Assembly (NCBI GenBank): GCA_031283505.1
Contig: JAITBO010000408.1
Location: 1-15,315, forward strand
Origin: Treponema sp.
Lineage (GTDB): Bacteria > Spirochaetota > Spirochaetia > Treponematales > Breznakiellaceae
Direction of reading: 5' to 3'
Length of the DNA stretch: 15,315 bases
The notes below the pieces were generated by a model that was given only the letters and a program-made list of their open reading frames with translations, ran no database searches and was not told the origin of the DNA. The translations under genes were made by a program, and so were the position numbers. Below are positions 1-7,828 of this stretch, piece by piece (within the stretch, counting starts at the first letter, position 1; each line of letters begins with the position of its first letter).

Positions 1-360
1 TGGCTTATTTACGCATATCACCGGGGAAGCGGGGAAATAGTGGCGTCGAACCAGAGGTTCGCTGTATGGGGGAAACGGGATTTAAAGACGGCGCAAAAGC
101 AGAGGAAGAGGATAAAACGGCTGGGGATAAGCTGTGACATGGCGGCAACGGACGATTGGGACAGCTTTCTTTCGGAGTTTTGGGAAGACAACCACGAAGC
201 AGGGAAAGAACACACGGCAGGGATAGAGGGGAACAATTGCCGGCTGAGGCATCGGATCAGGCGGGCATTTCGCAGGACTTGTTATTTTTCCAAGAAGCTG
301 TTCAACCACAGGAAAGCGTTTGATATGGCCTTCTTTTACATCAATTATGGTTTTGTTTGA
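1..360 (+). CDS. IS1-family transposase, C-terminal part (5' end outside window)
   Basis: The reading frame is open from base 1 to the TGA at 358-360. Its first residues, WLIYAYHR, match the IS1 transposase catalytic core, so the gene starts before the window; the GTG at 40 is only an internal codon. The visible 119 residues carry ATDDW near 145-159, which fits the second catalytic Asp of the IS1 DDE triad. They also carry GIEGNN near 220-237, fitting the catalytic Glu, then an Arg-rich stretch and a CYFSKKLFNHRKAF-type tail typical of IS1 (InsB). The protein cuts and joins the ends of its own element. No terminal inverted repeat could be recognised between 361 and 442, and without the left end I cannot say whether the element is intact. 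The chaperone operon begins 82 bases downstream in the same direction. The family call is confident; activity is unknown. Confidence 0.85.
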   Translation, partial: WLIYAYHRGSGEIVASNQRFAVWGKRDLKTAQKQRKRIKRLGISCDMAATDDWDSFLSEFWEDNHEAGKEHTAGIEGNNCRLRHRIRRAFRRTCYFSKKLFNHRKAFDMAFFYINYGFV

Positions 361-442
361 GAACCCATCATAGTTTCTGGATTACCTCCTTTTCTTTTAT
401 AGGCATATTACTTTATGATAAAGGCGGGTTGGGGAGAGGTCT

Positions 443-1033
443 ATGGTGGATTTTAAAGCAGAACTGGAAAAGCTCTTGGCCGGGGAACAGGAACCCCTGC
501 CCCAATACGAACTGGCGGAAGTTTTGGCCGAAGGCCGGGTTTTATTGGAGGCCCTGAACAAAAAACAGGCGGATCTTTCTTTGCAGGTGGAAGAAATCTA
601 CGATCTTGCGAAGGAAGCGGATGCCCGGGAACTGCGGGCGGCTCTGAATGCCGAGAAAGGCCGGGTGCGTCAATTGCTGGAGACGGCGGTTGGGTTAAGC
701 GGCATACTGGAACATTTTTGCGTTTACGCCGGGCAAAGCGGCAGCGCGGAACTGGAGCATCAGGGCCGCCTTTTGTGGCAAAATTCACGGCTCCTTTTGG
801 AAAACTGCGGGATCGCCCGGTTTGGAGAAGCCGGCCAGACCCTGGACCCGGCCCTGCATACGGTTCAATCCGCCGTTGCCTCGGAACTTCCCAAAGAACA
901 TATAGTCCGGGTGCTTCAAAGCGGGTACGGGTATTTGGGTATGCCGCTGCGCAAGGCCGTTGTTGTAGTGAGCAGGGGAGATACAGATATGGAAAGAGAA
1001 AACACAGAAACGGAGGGCATAGGGGATGAGTAG
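443..1033 (+). CDS. GrpE-like nucleotide exchange factor of a dedicated Hsp70 system
   Basis: The protein has 196 residues, close to the 197 of E. coli GrpE. Residues 20-90 are Leu/Glu/Ala-rich and probably form the long dimerising helix. Residues 121-178 match the GrpE beta-domain pattern: GIARFGEAGQTLDPALH, then HIVRVLQSGYGYLGMPLRKA and VVVVS, equivalent to the usual FDP..H and GY....LRPA.V.V signature. GrpE proteins release ADP from Hsp70 in the cytoplasm. The ATG at 443 follows a GGGGAGAGG ribosome binding site. The gene overlaps the Hsp70 gene by 8 bases, which strongly suggests that Hsp70 is its partner. The N-terminal half is divergent from housekeeping GrpE and the C-terminal 16 residues are charged and probably disordered. 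A TATGAT at 414-419 could be a -10 box, but no good -35 box was seen. Confidence 0.8.
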   Translation: MVDFKAELEKLLAGEQEPLPQYELAEVLAEGRVLLEALNKKQADLSLQVEEIYDLAKEADARELRAALNAEKGRVRQLLETAVGLSGILEHFCVYAGQSGSAELEHQGRLLWQNSRLLLENCGIARFGEAGQTLDPALHTVQSAVASELPKEHIVRVLQSGYGYLGMPLRKAVVVVSRGDTDMERENTETEGIGDE

Positions 1034-2693
1034 AATCGTAGGTATTGATCTGGGAACATCCACATCGGAGATAGCCTGCATTGTTGACGGTGTTCCAAAA
1101 GTGATTCCCAACTCTCTGGGGAAGTCCATTACCCCATCGGTGGTACATATCCGGGAGGACGGTTCGACGCTGGTGGGCGAGGAGGCTGCGGAATACCTCT
1201 TTACGCGCCCGGAATGTACCTTTATGGAGGTCAAACGCCTTACCGGGAGCGGAGAAACCCTTCGCGCCCACGGAAAGGACTATTCCCCCGAAGAGGTGCA
1301 GGCCATACTGTTGCGCTACCTTGCAGGGTGTGCGGAAACCTATCTAAAAGAAAAAATAGACCGGGCGGTCATTACCGTGCCGGCATATTTTACCGACGTG
1401 CAGCGCCGGGCGACCGCCAGGGCCGGGGAACTTGCGGGCCTTTCGGTGGAGCGGATCATCAACGAGCCTACCGCCGCAGCCCTCGATTACGGCCTTGTCA
1501 ATCTCAAAGAATGCAAGAATGTACTGGTCTACGATTTGGGCGGCGGCACTCTGGATGTTACGGTCCTTGAATTGTTTGAAGGGGTCCTCGACGTAAAGGC
1601 CAGCCGGGGCAACAACCATCTGGGGGGCAAGGATTTTGACGAAATCATCATGCGCAACCTGACGGATTTTCCGGGAGATGAACGGGCCCTGATGCGGCTT
1701 AAAAAAGCCGCCGAAGACTGTAAAATCGCCCTGAGCACCGGGGAATCTTATCAGGTGTCCCTGCCCTTCCTGACTACCGCCAGGGACGGAAAACCGGTTT
1801 CCCTGGAAAGAACCGTAACCAGGGCGGAATTTGAGCAATGGGTCAGGGCCAAAGTCGTGTCCACCCGGGAACCCATGATGACCGCTCTTGCGGACTCCGG
1901 CCTTTCTGCCGGGGATTTGAACATCGTCCTCTTAGTGGGGGGCTCCACCCGTATACCCTGCGTCAGGAAGCTGGTGGAAGAAAGCCTGTCCGCCGCCGCC
2001 CACTCCCTGATAGACCCGGATTTGACGGTTGTCCGGGGCGCCGCAATCCAGGCGGGCCTCCTTGACGGCAGTTTTACCGCCGCGGATTTGATTCTTACCG
2101 ATGTGTGCCCCTATACGCTGGGAGTAGAGGTGCTTCACGAAAGTTTTTACGAGGACAAGCTGCTGTTCGATCCCATTATCCCCCGGAACACCACTATTCC
2201 TGTCGAAAAGTCGAAAGTCTATTATCCGGTGGATGATTATCAAACTGTCGTGCAGATTAAAGCGTACCAGGGAGATTCTTCCAACCCCGAAAACAACGAG
2301 TATCTGGGCAACGTCCGGCTCACGGGGATTCCTCCGGCTTACCGGGGGAAGAGGGAACCGATAGAAGTGACCTTTGCCTATGATGTAAACGGCATTTTAC
2401 AGGTAAAGGCCGGCGTGGTGTCCACAGGACAAAAGGTCTCCGCCGAAATCAGTACCACCGGGGTAAAGCCAAAACCGTTGCTTGATCTGACCCAGTGGGA
2501 AAAAGCGGAAGGGGCAAAACGCTTCCGGCCCGCGATACGCAAGGCGGAAAAACTGATCGCCGAAGAGTACGATGAGGACGGGGATATTGAAATTCTGATC
2601 AGGCAAATAAAGGAAGCGTTGCTGCTGCACAAGGGAGAACAGGCGGAAACGCTGCGGGATGAACTGCTGGAACTTCTGGAAGCCATGAAATGA
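1026..2693 (+). CDS. HscC-like short Hsp70 chaperone ATPase
   Basis: The protein has 555 residues, much shorter than DnaK (about 640) and close to E. coli HscC. The nucleotide-binding domain shows phosphate loop 1 (GIDLGTSTSE, 6-15), the catalytic Lys equivalent at K70 (MEVKRLTG), VITVPAYF at 115-122, INEPTAAALDYGL at 145-157, phosphate loop 2 (YDLGGGTLDVTV, 169-180) and the adenosine motif LVGGSTRIP at 303-311. The peptide-binding beta domain covers about 355-475 (CPYTLGVEV; IPRNTTIPV; NNEYLG; DVNGILQVKA). Only about 70 residues remain for the helical lid, and there is no EEVD-like tail. At the position of DnaK Thr199 (GDTHLGG) it has Asn (GNNHLGG, N197), as I recall for HscC-type proteins. 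It starts inside the grpE-like gene and ends in an ATGA overlap with the next gene, so translation is probably coupled. It is a cytosolic ATP-driven chaperone; its client is unknown. Confidence 0.9.
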   Translation: MSRIVGIDLGTSTSEIACIVDGVPKVIPNSLGKSITPSVVHIREDGSTLVGEEAAEYLFTRPECTFMEVKRLTGSGETLRAHGKDYSPEEVQAILLRYLAGCAETYLKEKIDRAVITVPAYFTDVQRRATARAGELAGLSVERIINEPTAAALDYGLVNLKECKNVLVYDLGGGTLDVTVLELFEGVLDVKASRGNNHLGGKDFDEIIMRNLTDFPGDERALMRLKKAAEDCKIALSTGESYQVSLPFLTTARDGKPVSLERTVTRAEFEQWVRAKVVSTREPMMTALADSGLSAGDLNIVLLVGGSTRIPCVRKLVEESLSAAAHSLIDPDLTVVRGAAIQAGLLDGSFTAADLILTDVCPYTLGVEVLHESFYEDKLLFDPIIPRNTTIPVEKSKVYYPVDDYQTVVQIKAYQGDSSNPENNEYLGNVRLTGIPPAYRGKREPIEVTFAYDVNGILQVKAGVVSTGQKVSAEISTTGVKPKPLLDLTQWEKAEGAKRFRPAIRKAEKLIAEEYDEDGDIEILIRQIKEALLLHKGEQAETLRDELLELLEAMK

Positions 2694-3184
2694 CGCATGA
2701 AATCAGTCCATCTGCCCTAAGCCAGGCTCTCGGGGCGCGGTATTACCTGCTGGCCCTTGGGGCGGCATCGGCGCGGAATTTGAGCGCCGCCCTTCTTTAT
2801 GCCCGGTATGCCGTCTTGCTGGATCATGAACACCAGAATGCGGTAAAACTGCTCGGGCTTTGCCGCTATGAACTGGGAGAACCCGGCAGCGCGGAAAGTT
2901 TAGAGGAAAATTCCGGCGACCGTCTTGAAAAAGTCAGGCTTCTCGTTGCGGAAAAAAAATGGCGGGAAGCGGCCAGGGCGGCCCGGGCCCTTCCCCATCA
3001 AAGCGTGCGTGTTTTGAATATGCAGGGCTGCCTTTGGGCGCTGGCCAAAGACCCCGCAAAGGGATCGGATTATTTTGTCCGGGCCTTGGGCAAAGACCGT
3101 TTTAACCAGCTTGCGGCGGAAGGTTTGGCGGAACTTACTCTTAAACGGAAACCTTTTTGGAATATTCCGGGGAGGATTCTATGA
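2690..3184 (+). CDS. small helical TPR-like protein of the Hsp70 operon
   Basis: The protein has 164 residues and no recognised named family. It is Ala/Leu-rich and predicted all-helical. The stretch 17-63 ([20 protein letters not shown]..., then [21 protein letters not shown]) fits a TPR-like helix hairpin spacing. A second unit may lie at 83-104 ([20 protein letters not shown]) and a third at 108-150. There is no signal peptide or membrane segment, so it is probably cytosolic. Its ATG overlaps the Hsp70 stop as ATGA (2690-2693) and its own stop overlaps the J-like gene start as ATGA (3181-3184), so the four genes form one translationally coupled unit. By position it may be an adaptor that docks clients or the J-like protein onto Hsp70. 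The function is inferred only from context. Confidence 0.75.
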   Translation: MTHEISPSALSQALGARYYLLALGAASARNLSAALLYARYAVLLDHEHQNAVKLLGLCRYELGEPGSAESLEENSGDRLEKVRLLVAEKKWREAARAARALPHQSVRVLNMQGCLWALAKDPAKGSDYFVRALGKDRFNQLAAEGLAELTLKRKPFWNIPGRIL

Positions 3185-4488
3185 AAAGTCTTTACGACTT
3201 CCTGGGAGTGGAAAAGACGGCGGACCAGACGCAGATAAAGCGCGGTTATTTCAATCAAGTGCGGAAATATCCGCCCGAACGTTTTCCGGAGGAGTTCAAG
3301 GCGTTGCGGGCCGCCTACGAGACGCTTTCCGATGAAAAGAAGCGTACCGAATACGACAGAATCGGCGCTATGCCGCCCATTGTGGCAGCCGTTTTCCAGG
3401 AAGCTCAAAAGGCCAATAAACTGGGTTTACACGCCGAAGCGTCGGACCTGTACCGCAGGATCTTAAAGCGGGACCCCAGGTTGACCAAAGTCAGGGAAGA
3501 ATACGCCTGGTCGCTGAAGGCTGAAGGCAAGAGCGGGAAAGCTGTGGAAGTCTGGGAATCCCTGTGCGAGCAGGAACCGGACAACCCGGAATACGCCATC
3601 CGGCTTGCCCAGTCCTATGTAAGCCGCGGCTGGAATAAGAAGGCGATAGTCCAATTCCGGCGGGCCCTCAAAATCGACCGAAGCAACGCGGATTGCTGGT
3701 CGGAAATGCTGTACTGCATGGTTGCGTCGAATGAGGCAAAAGAGGCGCGGCAGGTCTGCCGGGAGGCTCTGGAGGCGGTAGGGGAAAACCGCGATCATAT
3801 TCCCCTGTATATTCATGCGTTCCTGCTCCTCGCCGGGGATGACAAAAATTCCGCCCAAAGGTATTTGCAAAAAATCCTTGCGTTGATGCGTGCCGGCCTG
3901 GCGACAGAGGCAATGAACATTCAGGAAGCTCTCCCGGAGATGCTGAACAGCCTCTTTGCTTTTGACATGGCGGACCTTTTTCCCTATATTCAGGACATGG
4001 CGGATCTCCTGCCCGATAAAAGCAGGATGCTTCTTGGTTCATTGGAAGAAGCAAAACAGGTCTATGAGATTGAGTCGCTGGAAGAGAAAGGGTATTCCGA
4101 TTTGATTCACGATCTGCTTGTGGCCATGGCGGGGAAGTTTGATTCCGATGAAGAACGGCAGCAGCAGCTTATTATGGAATGGATCATCCTCTCTGAACAG
4201 AATACCTATCGCCCTCAGCTTGCGCGGCTGAAAAAGGAATTCCCCGATCTGTATGCCCTGCACAAAGACTTTTTTGATGAGGCGATGCGTACCCATAACC
4301 CGGAAAAAATGATGATGGAGCGGGACAAAAAGCTGGACAAACTAAAGGCCCGTAACCCTGATTGGAAAGATGATGATGAAGACGAGGAAAAACTTGAACC
4401 TCTGCGCCGGGATGCGCCCAAGATCGGGCGCAACGATCCGTGCCCGTGCGGTTCGGGAAAGAAATACAAAAAGTGCTGCGGCGCTTAA
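3181..4488 (+). CDS. J-like co-chaperone with TPR-like helices and C-terminal SEC-C zinc motif
   Basis: The start is set at the ATG at 3181, preceded by GGGGAGG, giving 435 residues. An upstream TTG at 3157 is in frame, but the J-domain begins exactly at [10 protein letters not shown]. Residues 3-60 follow the J-domain plan: [23 protein letters not shown], then the loop, then [22 protein letters not shown]. The loop triad HPD is replaced by PPE (31-33, in [11 protein letters not shown]). Residues 75-235 contain TPR-like helical pairs (for example [14 protein letters not shown] and [20 protein letters not shown]). Residues 375-410 are highly charged. The C-terminus [20 protein letters not shown] is a SEC-C zinc motif with Cys 421, 423, 432 and 433, as at the end of SecA. 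J proteins normally trigger Hsp70 ATP hydrolysis; without HPD this one may act as a tether or targeting subunit. It is the last gene of the operon. Confidence 0.85.
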   Translation: MKSLYDFLGVEKTADQTQIKRGYFNQVRKYPPERFPEEFKALRAAYETLSDEKKRTEYDRIGAMPPIVAAVFQEAQKANKLGLHAEASDLYRRILKRDPRLTKVREEYAWSLKAEGKSGKAVEVWESLCEQEPDNPEYAIRLAQSYVSRGWNKKAIVQFRRALKIDRSNADCWSEMLYCMVASNEAKEARQVCREALEAVGENRDHIPLYIHAFLLLAGDDKNSAQRYLQKILALMRAGLATEAMNIQEALPEMLNSLFAFDMADLFPYIQDMADLLPDKSRMLLGSLEEAKQVYEIESLEEKGYSDLIHDLLVAMAGKFDSDEERQQQLIMEWIILSEQNTYRPQLARLKKEFPDLYALHKDFFDEAMRTHNPEKMMMERDKKLDKLKARNPDWKDDDEDEEKLEPLRRDAPKIGRNDPCPCGSGKKYKKCCGA

Positions 4489-4519
4489 CTTGTCCGGGTA
4501 AAATCCGGGGTCCTTTGCC

Positions 4520-7500
4520 CTACCGGTAATCTTCCCATGCTTTAATCTCCGGTCCTCCTCTGTTCCGCTCGTGTGTCAAGGAGTCGATGAACGCCCGGGC
4601 TACTTTGATGTTGGTAAAAAGGGGAATGTCGAAGTCCACCGCCATACGGCGGATGATGTAGTCGTTTTTAAGTTCCGTCTCCCGGTTGTTCTTGGGGATG
4701 TTGATGATCATATCGACTTCCCGGCGTTTGATGAATCCTGAAATGTTGGGCTCCCTGGATTCCAGGGGCCAGTTGAGGGACGTAACCGGAACGCCGTTGG
4801 CGGCAAGGAATTTCGCCGTCCCCCTGGAGGCGAAGAGTTCATAGCCCATATCCACCAGCTTCCGGGCGGAGTCCAGGAAGTCCAGCTTTTCCTCAATGGT
4901 CCCGGTGGAAAGGAGTATGCGTTTTCTGGGGATGCGGTAGCCCACCGAGAGGAGGGCCTTGAGGAAGGCATCGTTGAGGTCCGTGCCTATACAGCCTACT
5001 TCCCCGGTGGAGGCCATTTCCACCCCGCTCACCGGGTCCGCCCCGTGCAGCCGGGAAAAGCTGAACTGCGCCGCTTTGACCCCTACCCATTCCAGATCCA
5101 GGGCGGAAACGGCGGCCTTTTGTACCGGCTCGTCCAGCATGGCCCGGACAGCCATTTCTATCATATTCACCCGGCTAACCTTGGAACAGAAGGGGAAGCT
5201 CCGACTGGCCCGGAGGTTGCACTCAATGACCCGGACCCGGTTGCGTTGGGCCAAAAACTGGATGTTGAAGGGCCCGGTAATGTCCAGGGCACGGGCTATT
5301 TCCGCGCTGATCTTGCGGATCTTCCTGATGGTTTCGATGTAGAGCCGCTGGGCCGGGAGAACCACCGTGGCGTCCCCGGAATGAACCCCGGCGTTTTCGA
5401 TGTGTTCGGTGATGGCGTGGAAAAGAATCTCCCCCCGCCTGGCCACGGCGTCAATTTCGATTTCTTTGGAATTTTCTATGAACTTGGAGATCACCACCGG
5501 GTGTTCCGGGGATACGTCCGCCGCCAGGCCCAGGAATCTCTCCAGGCTTTCGTCGTCCCAGGCCACGTTCATGGCCGCCCCGGAGAGTACGTAACTCGGT
5601 CTGATGAGTACCGGATAGCCCGCTTCCGCAGCAAAGACCTTGGCCGCGTCCAGGTCCGTCAATTCCCTCCAGGCGGGCTGTTCTATGCCCAGCCGGTCCA
5701 GGAGGGCGGAAAACTTGTTCCGGTCCTCCGCCATGTCTATAGATTGGGGAGTAGTGCCGTAGATGAGGGCTCCGGCGGCGTAGAGCTTGGTGGCCAGATT
5801 ATTGGGAATCTGCCCGCCCATGGACAGGATGAGCCCGTCCGGCCGTTCCCGTTCGTAGATGTCCAGGACCCGTTCCAGGGTGAGTTCCTCAAAGTAGAGC
5901 CGGTCACATATATCGTAGTCCGTGGACACCGTTTCCGGGTTACAGTTCACCATGATGGAGTAGCGCCCCAGCTTTCTGGCGGTTTCCGCGGCGTTGACGC
6001 AGCACCAGTCGAATTCCACGCTGCTCCCTATCCGGTAGGCCCCTGATCCCAGGACCATCACCCCCCGGCCCGCCGGCGCCGTGTCGTCCCGGACAGCGGC
6101 AGGGACGGTCCCGCTGCCGGCTCCCGCGTAGGTCATGTAGAGGTAGTTCGTCTTAGCCGGGTACTCCGCCGCTAAGGTGTCTATCTGTTTTACCGCCGGC
6201 TTTATGCGGTAGTCTTCCCGAAGCTTCCGGACATCCATTTCCCCCAGGGCCAGGAATTCCCCGATCCGCGCGTCGGAGAACCCCATGCGCTTTGCCCTGG
6301 CCAGAAGCTCTCGGTCAATGGAACGGTGGGGGAGGGGAGCCTCCGGTTTTCCGCTCTTTGTTTCCGGTTCCTCCGGCGCTCCCGTTTGCCTGACGGCCTG
6401 TTCGGTCTCCAGGACTCCGGCGATCTTGTGGAGGAACCAGCGGTCTATCCTGGTGAGCCGCCATATCCGTTCCACCGGCCAGCCTTCGGAGAGGGCCCGG
6501 TAGATGATGAAGACCCGGCGGTCCGTAGGTTTTGCCAGGGCGTCCCGGAGATTTTTGACCCCGGAACCACAGAATTCGTCATCCGCCGCAAGGCCCGGTG
6601 CGCCTATGCCGGTCATACGCAGGGCTTTCTGGAGGGCTTCCTCGAAAGTGCGGCCTATGGACATCACTTCCCCTACGGACTTCATCTCCGAACCTATGCG
6701 TATATCTACGTGTTTGAACTTCGCCAGGTCCCAGCGGGGAACCTTGACCACGCAGTAGTCCAGGGCGGGTTCGAAGCAGGATTTGGTCACCCTGGTGATG
6801 CGGTTTTCGATGTCCGTTAAGGCGTAACCCAGGGAGAGTTTGGCCGCCACAAAGGCCAGAGGATAGCCCGTGGCCTTGGACGCCAGGGCGGAACTCCGGG
6901 AAAGCCGGGCGTTCACTTCGATGATGCGGTAGTCCTCGGAGGCCGGGTCCAGGGCGTACTGGACGTTACATTCCCCCACGATGCCCAAGTGGCGGATCAC
7001 CTCGATGGCGATACGCCTGAGCTTGTGGTACTCCGAATCCGTCAAGGTCTGGGAAGGGGCCACCACGATGCTCTCCCCGGTATGTATCCCCAGGGGGTCG
7101 AAATTTTCCATATTGCAGACGGTGATGCAGTTGTCGTGAACATCCCGGACCACCTCATATTCGATTTCCTTCCAGCCGCCGAGCCATTCCTCAATTAAAG
7201 CCTGAGGCGCCGACCCAACTTCGTCGGTCCGGGCAAAAATCCGGTCACACCGGCGGCGCAGTTCCGCCTCGTTCCGGCATATTCCCGAACCTGCGCCGCC
7301 CAGGGCGTAGGCGATACGGACCATCACGGGATAGCCGATTTCCGCCGCCGCCTCCGCCGCCTCGTCCGTACCGGTGACGGCGGCGCTCCGGGGGCACTTC
7401 GCCCCAATTTCCCCAAGGCGATCCACAAAGCGCTGCCGGTCCTCGGTGTCCTCTATGGCCTTTACCGGGGTTCCCAGAACCCGTACCCCGTATTTGTAGA

Positions 7501-7828
7501 GGATTCCTTCCCGTTCCAGGGCGACCCCGCAGTTCAGGGCGGTCTGGCCCCCAAAGGAGAGGAGGAGGCCGTCGGGCTTTTCCTTCTCTATCACCTGCCT
7601 GACATATTCCGGCGTCACCGGCAGAAAGTAGGTGCGGTCCGCCATGCCTTCGCTGGTCTGGATGGTGGCGATGTTGGGGTTGATGAGGACCGTCTCTATC
7701 CCCTCTTCCTTGAGGGCTTTGAGAGCCTGGGACCCGGAGTAGTCAAACTCTCCGGCCTGCCCTATCTTGAGCCCTCCGGAACCGAGGACGAGGACTTTCC
7801 GGGGTAATTGATACTGCCGTCCGGTCAT
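4520..7828 (-). CDS. carB: carbamoyl-phosphate synthase large subunit
   Basis: The 1102-residue protein makes carbamoyl phosphate from bicarbonate, ammonia delivered from CarA and two ATP, for pyrimidine and arginine synthesis. The order is: carboxyphosphate half with pre-ATP-grasp motif GGLKIGQAGEFDYSGSQA (18-35) and ATP-grasp domain (about 130-340, with GGAGSGI and IIEVNARLSRSSALASK); oligomerisation region (about 410-560); carbamoyl-phosphate half (GSGAYRIGSSVEFDW at 594-608, ATP-grasp 700-890, with VIECNLRASRSFPF); and an MGS-like allosteric domain (about 970-1102). Motifs resemble eukaryotic CPS/CAD more than E. coli CarB, including GGLKIGQAGEFDYSGSQA and IINIPKNN...DYIIRR. It is about 30 residues longer than E. 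coli CarB (1073), with low-complexity inserts at about 473-503 and 572-587. The start ATG overlaps the carA stop as ATGA. It converges on the J-like gene with 31 bases between, and no clear terminator is visible there. Confidence 0.96.
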   Translation of the reverse strand: MTGRQYQLPRKVLVLGSGGLKIGQAGEFDYSGSQALKALKEEGIETVLINPNIATIQTSEGMADRTYFLPVTPEYVRQVIEKEKPDGLLLSFGGQTALNCGVALEREGILYKYGVRVLGTPVKAIEDTEDRQRFVDRLGEIGAKCPRSAAVTGTDEAAEAAAEIGYPVMVRIAYALGGAGSGICRNEAELRRRCDRIFARTDEVGSAPQALIEEWLGGWKEIEYEVVRDVHDNCITVCNMENFDPLGIHTGESIVVAPSQTLTDSEYHKLRRIAIEVIRHLGIVGECNVQYALDPASEDYRIIEVNARLSRSSALASKATGYPLAFVAAKLSLGYALTDIENRITRVTKSCFEPALDYCVVKVPRWDLAKFKHVDIRIGSEMKSVGEVMSIGRTFEEALQKALRMTGIGAPGLAADDEFCGSGVKNLRDALAKPTDRRVFIIYRALSEGWPVERIWRLTRIDRWFLHKIAGVLETEQAVRQTGAPEEPETKSGKPEAPLPHRSIDRELLARAKRMGFSDARIGEFLALGEMDVRKLREDYRIKPAVKQIDTLAAEYPAKTNYLYMTYAGAGSGTVPAAVRDDTAPAGRGVMVLGSGAYRIGSSVEFDWCCVNAAETARKLGRYSIMVNCNPETVSTDYDICDRLYFEELTLERVLDIYERERPDGLILSMGGQIPNNLATKLYAAGALIYGTTPQSIDMAEDRNKFSALLDRLGIEQPAWRELTDLDAAKVFAAEAGYPVLIRPSYVLSGAAMNVAWDDESLERFLGLAADVSPEHPVVISKFIENSKEIEIDAVARRGEILFHAITEHIENAGVHSGDATVVLPAQRLYIETIRKIRKISAEIARALDITGPFNIQFLAQRNRVRVIECNLRASRSFPFCSKVSRVNMIEMAVRAMLDEPVQKAAVSALDLEWVGVKAAQFSFSRLHGADPVSGVEMASTGEVGCIGTDLNDAFLKALLSVGYRIPRKRILLSTGTIEEKLDFLDSARKLVDMGYELFASRGTAKFLAANGVPVTSLNWPLESREPNISGFIKRREVDMIINIPKNNRETELKNDYIIRRMAVDFDIPLFTNIKVARAFIDSLTHERNRGGPEIKAWEDYR

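Noticed and set aside
391..419. Promoter of the chaperone operon
   Set aside because: TATGAT at 414-419 is a fair -10 box, but the -35 position reads TTTCTT, with only two matching bases.
453..1271. Minus-strand open frame of 272 residues opposite the GrpE-like and Hsp70 genes
   Set aside because: It is antisense to two genes with clear family signatures and has no motif of its own.
4489..4519. Bidirectional terminator between the convergent J-like gene and carB
   Set aside because: Only a 4-bp stem (CCGG with CCGG) can form and there is no U-run on either strand.
5045..6046. Long plus-strand open frame of 333 residues opposite carB
   Set aside because: It lies wholly antisense to the well-supported carB gene, is low in recognisable motifs, and is a shadow of GC-rich codon use.
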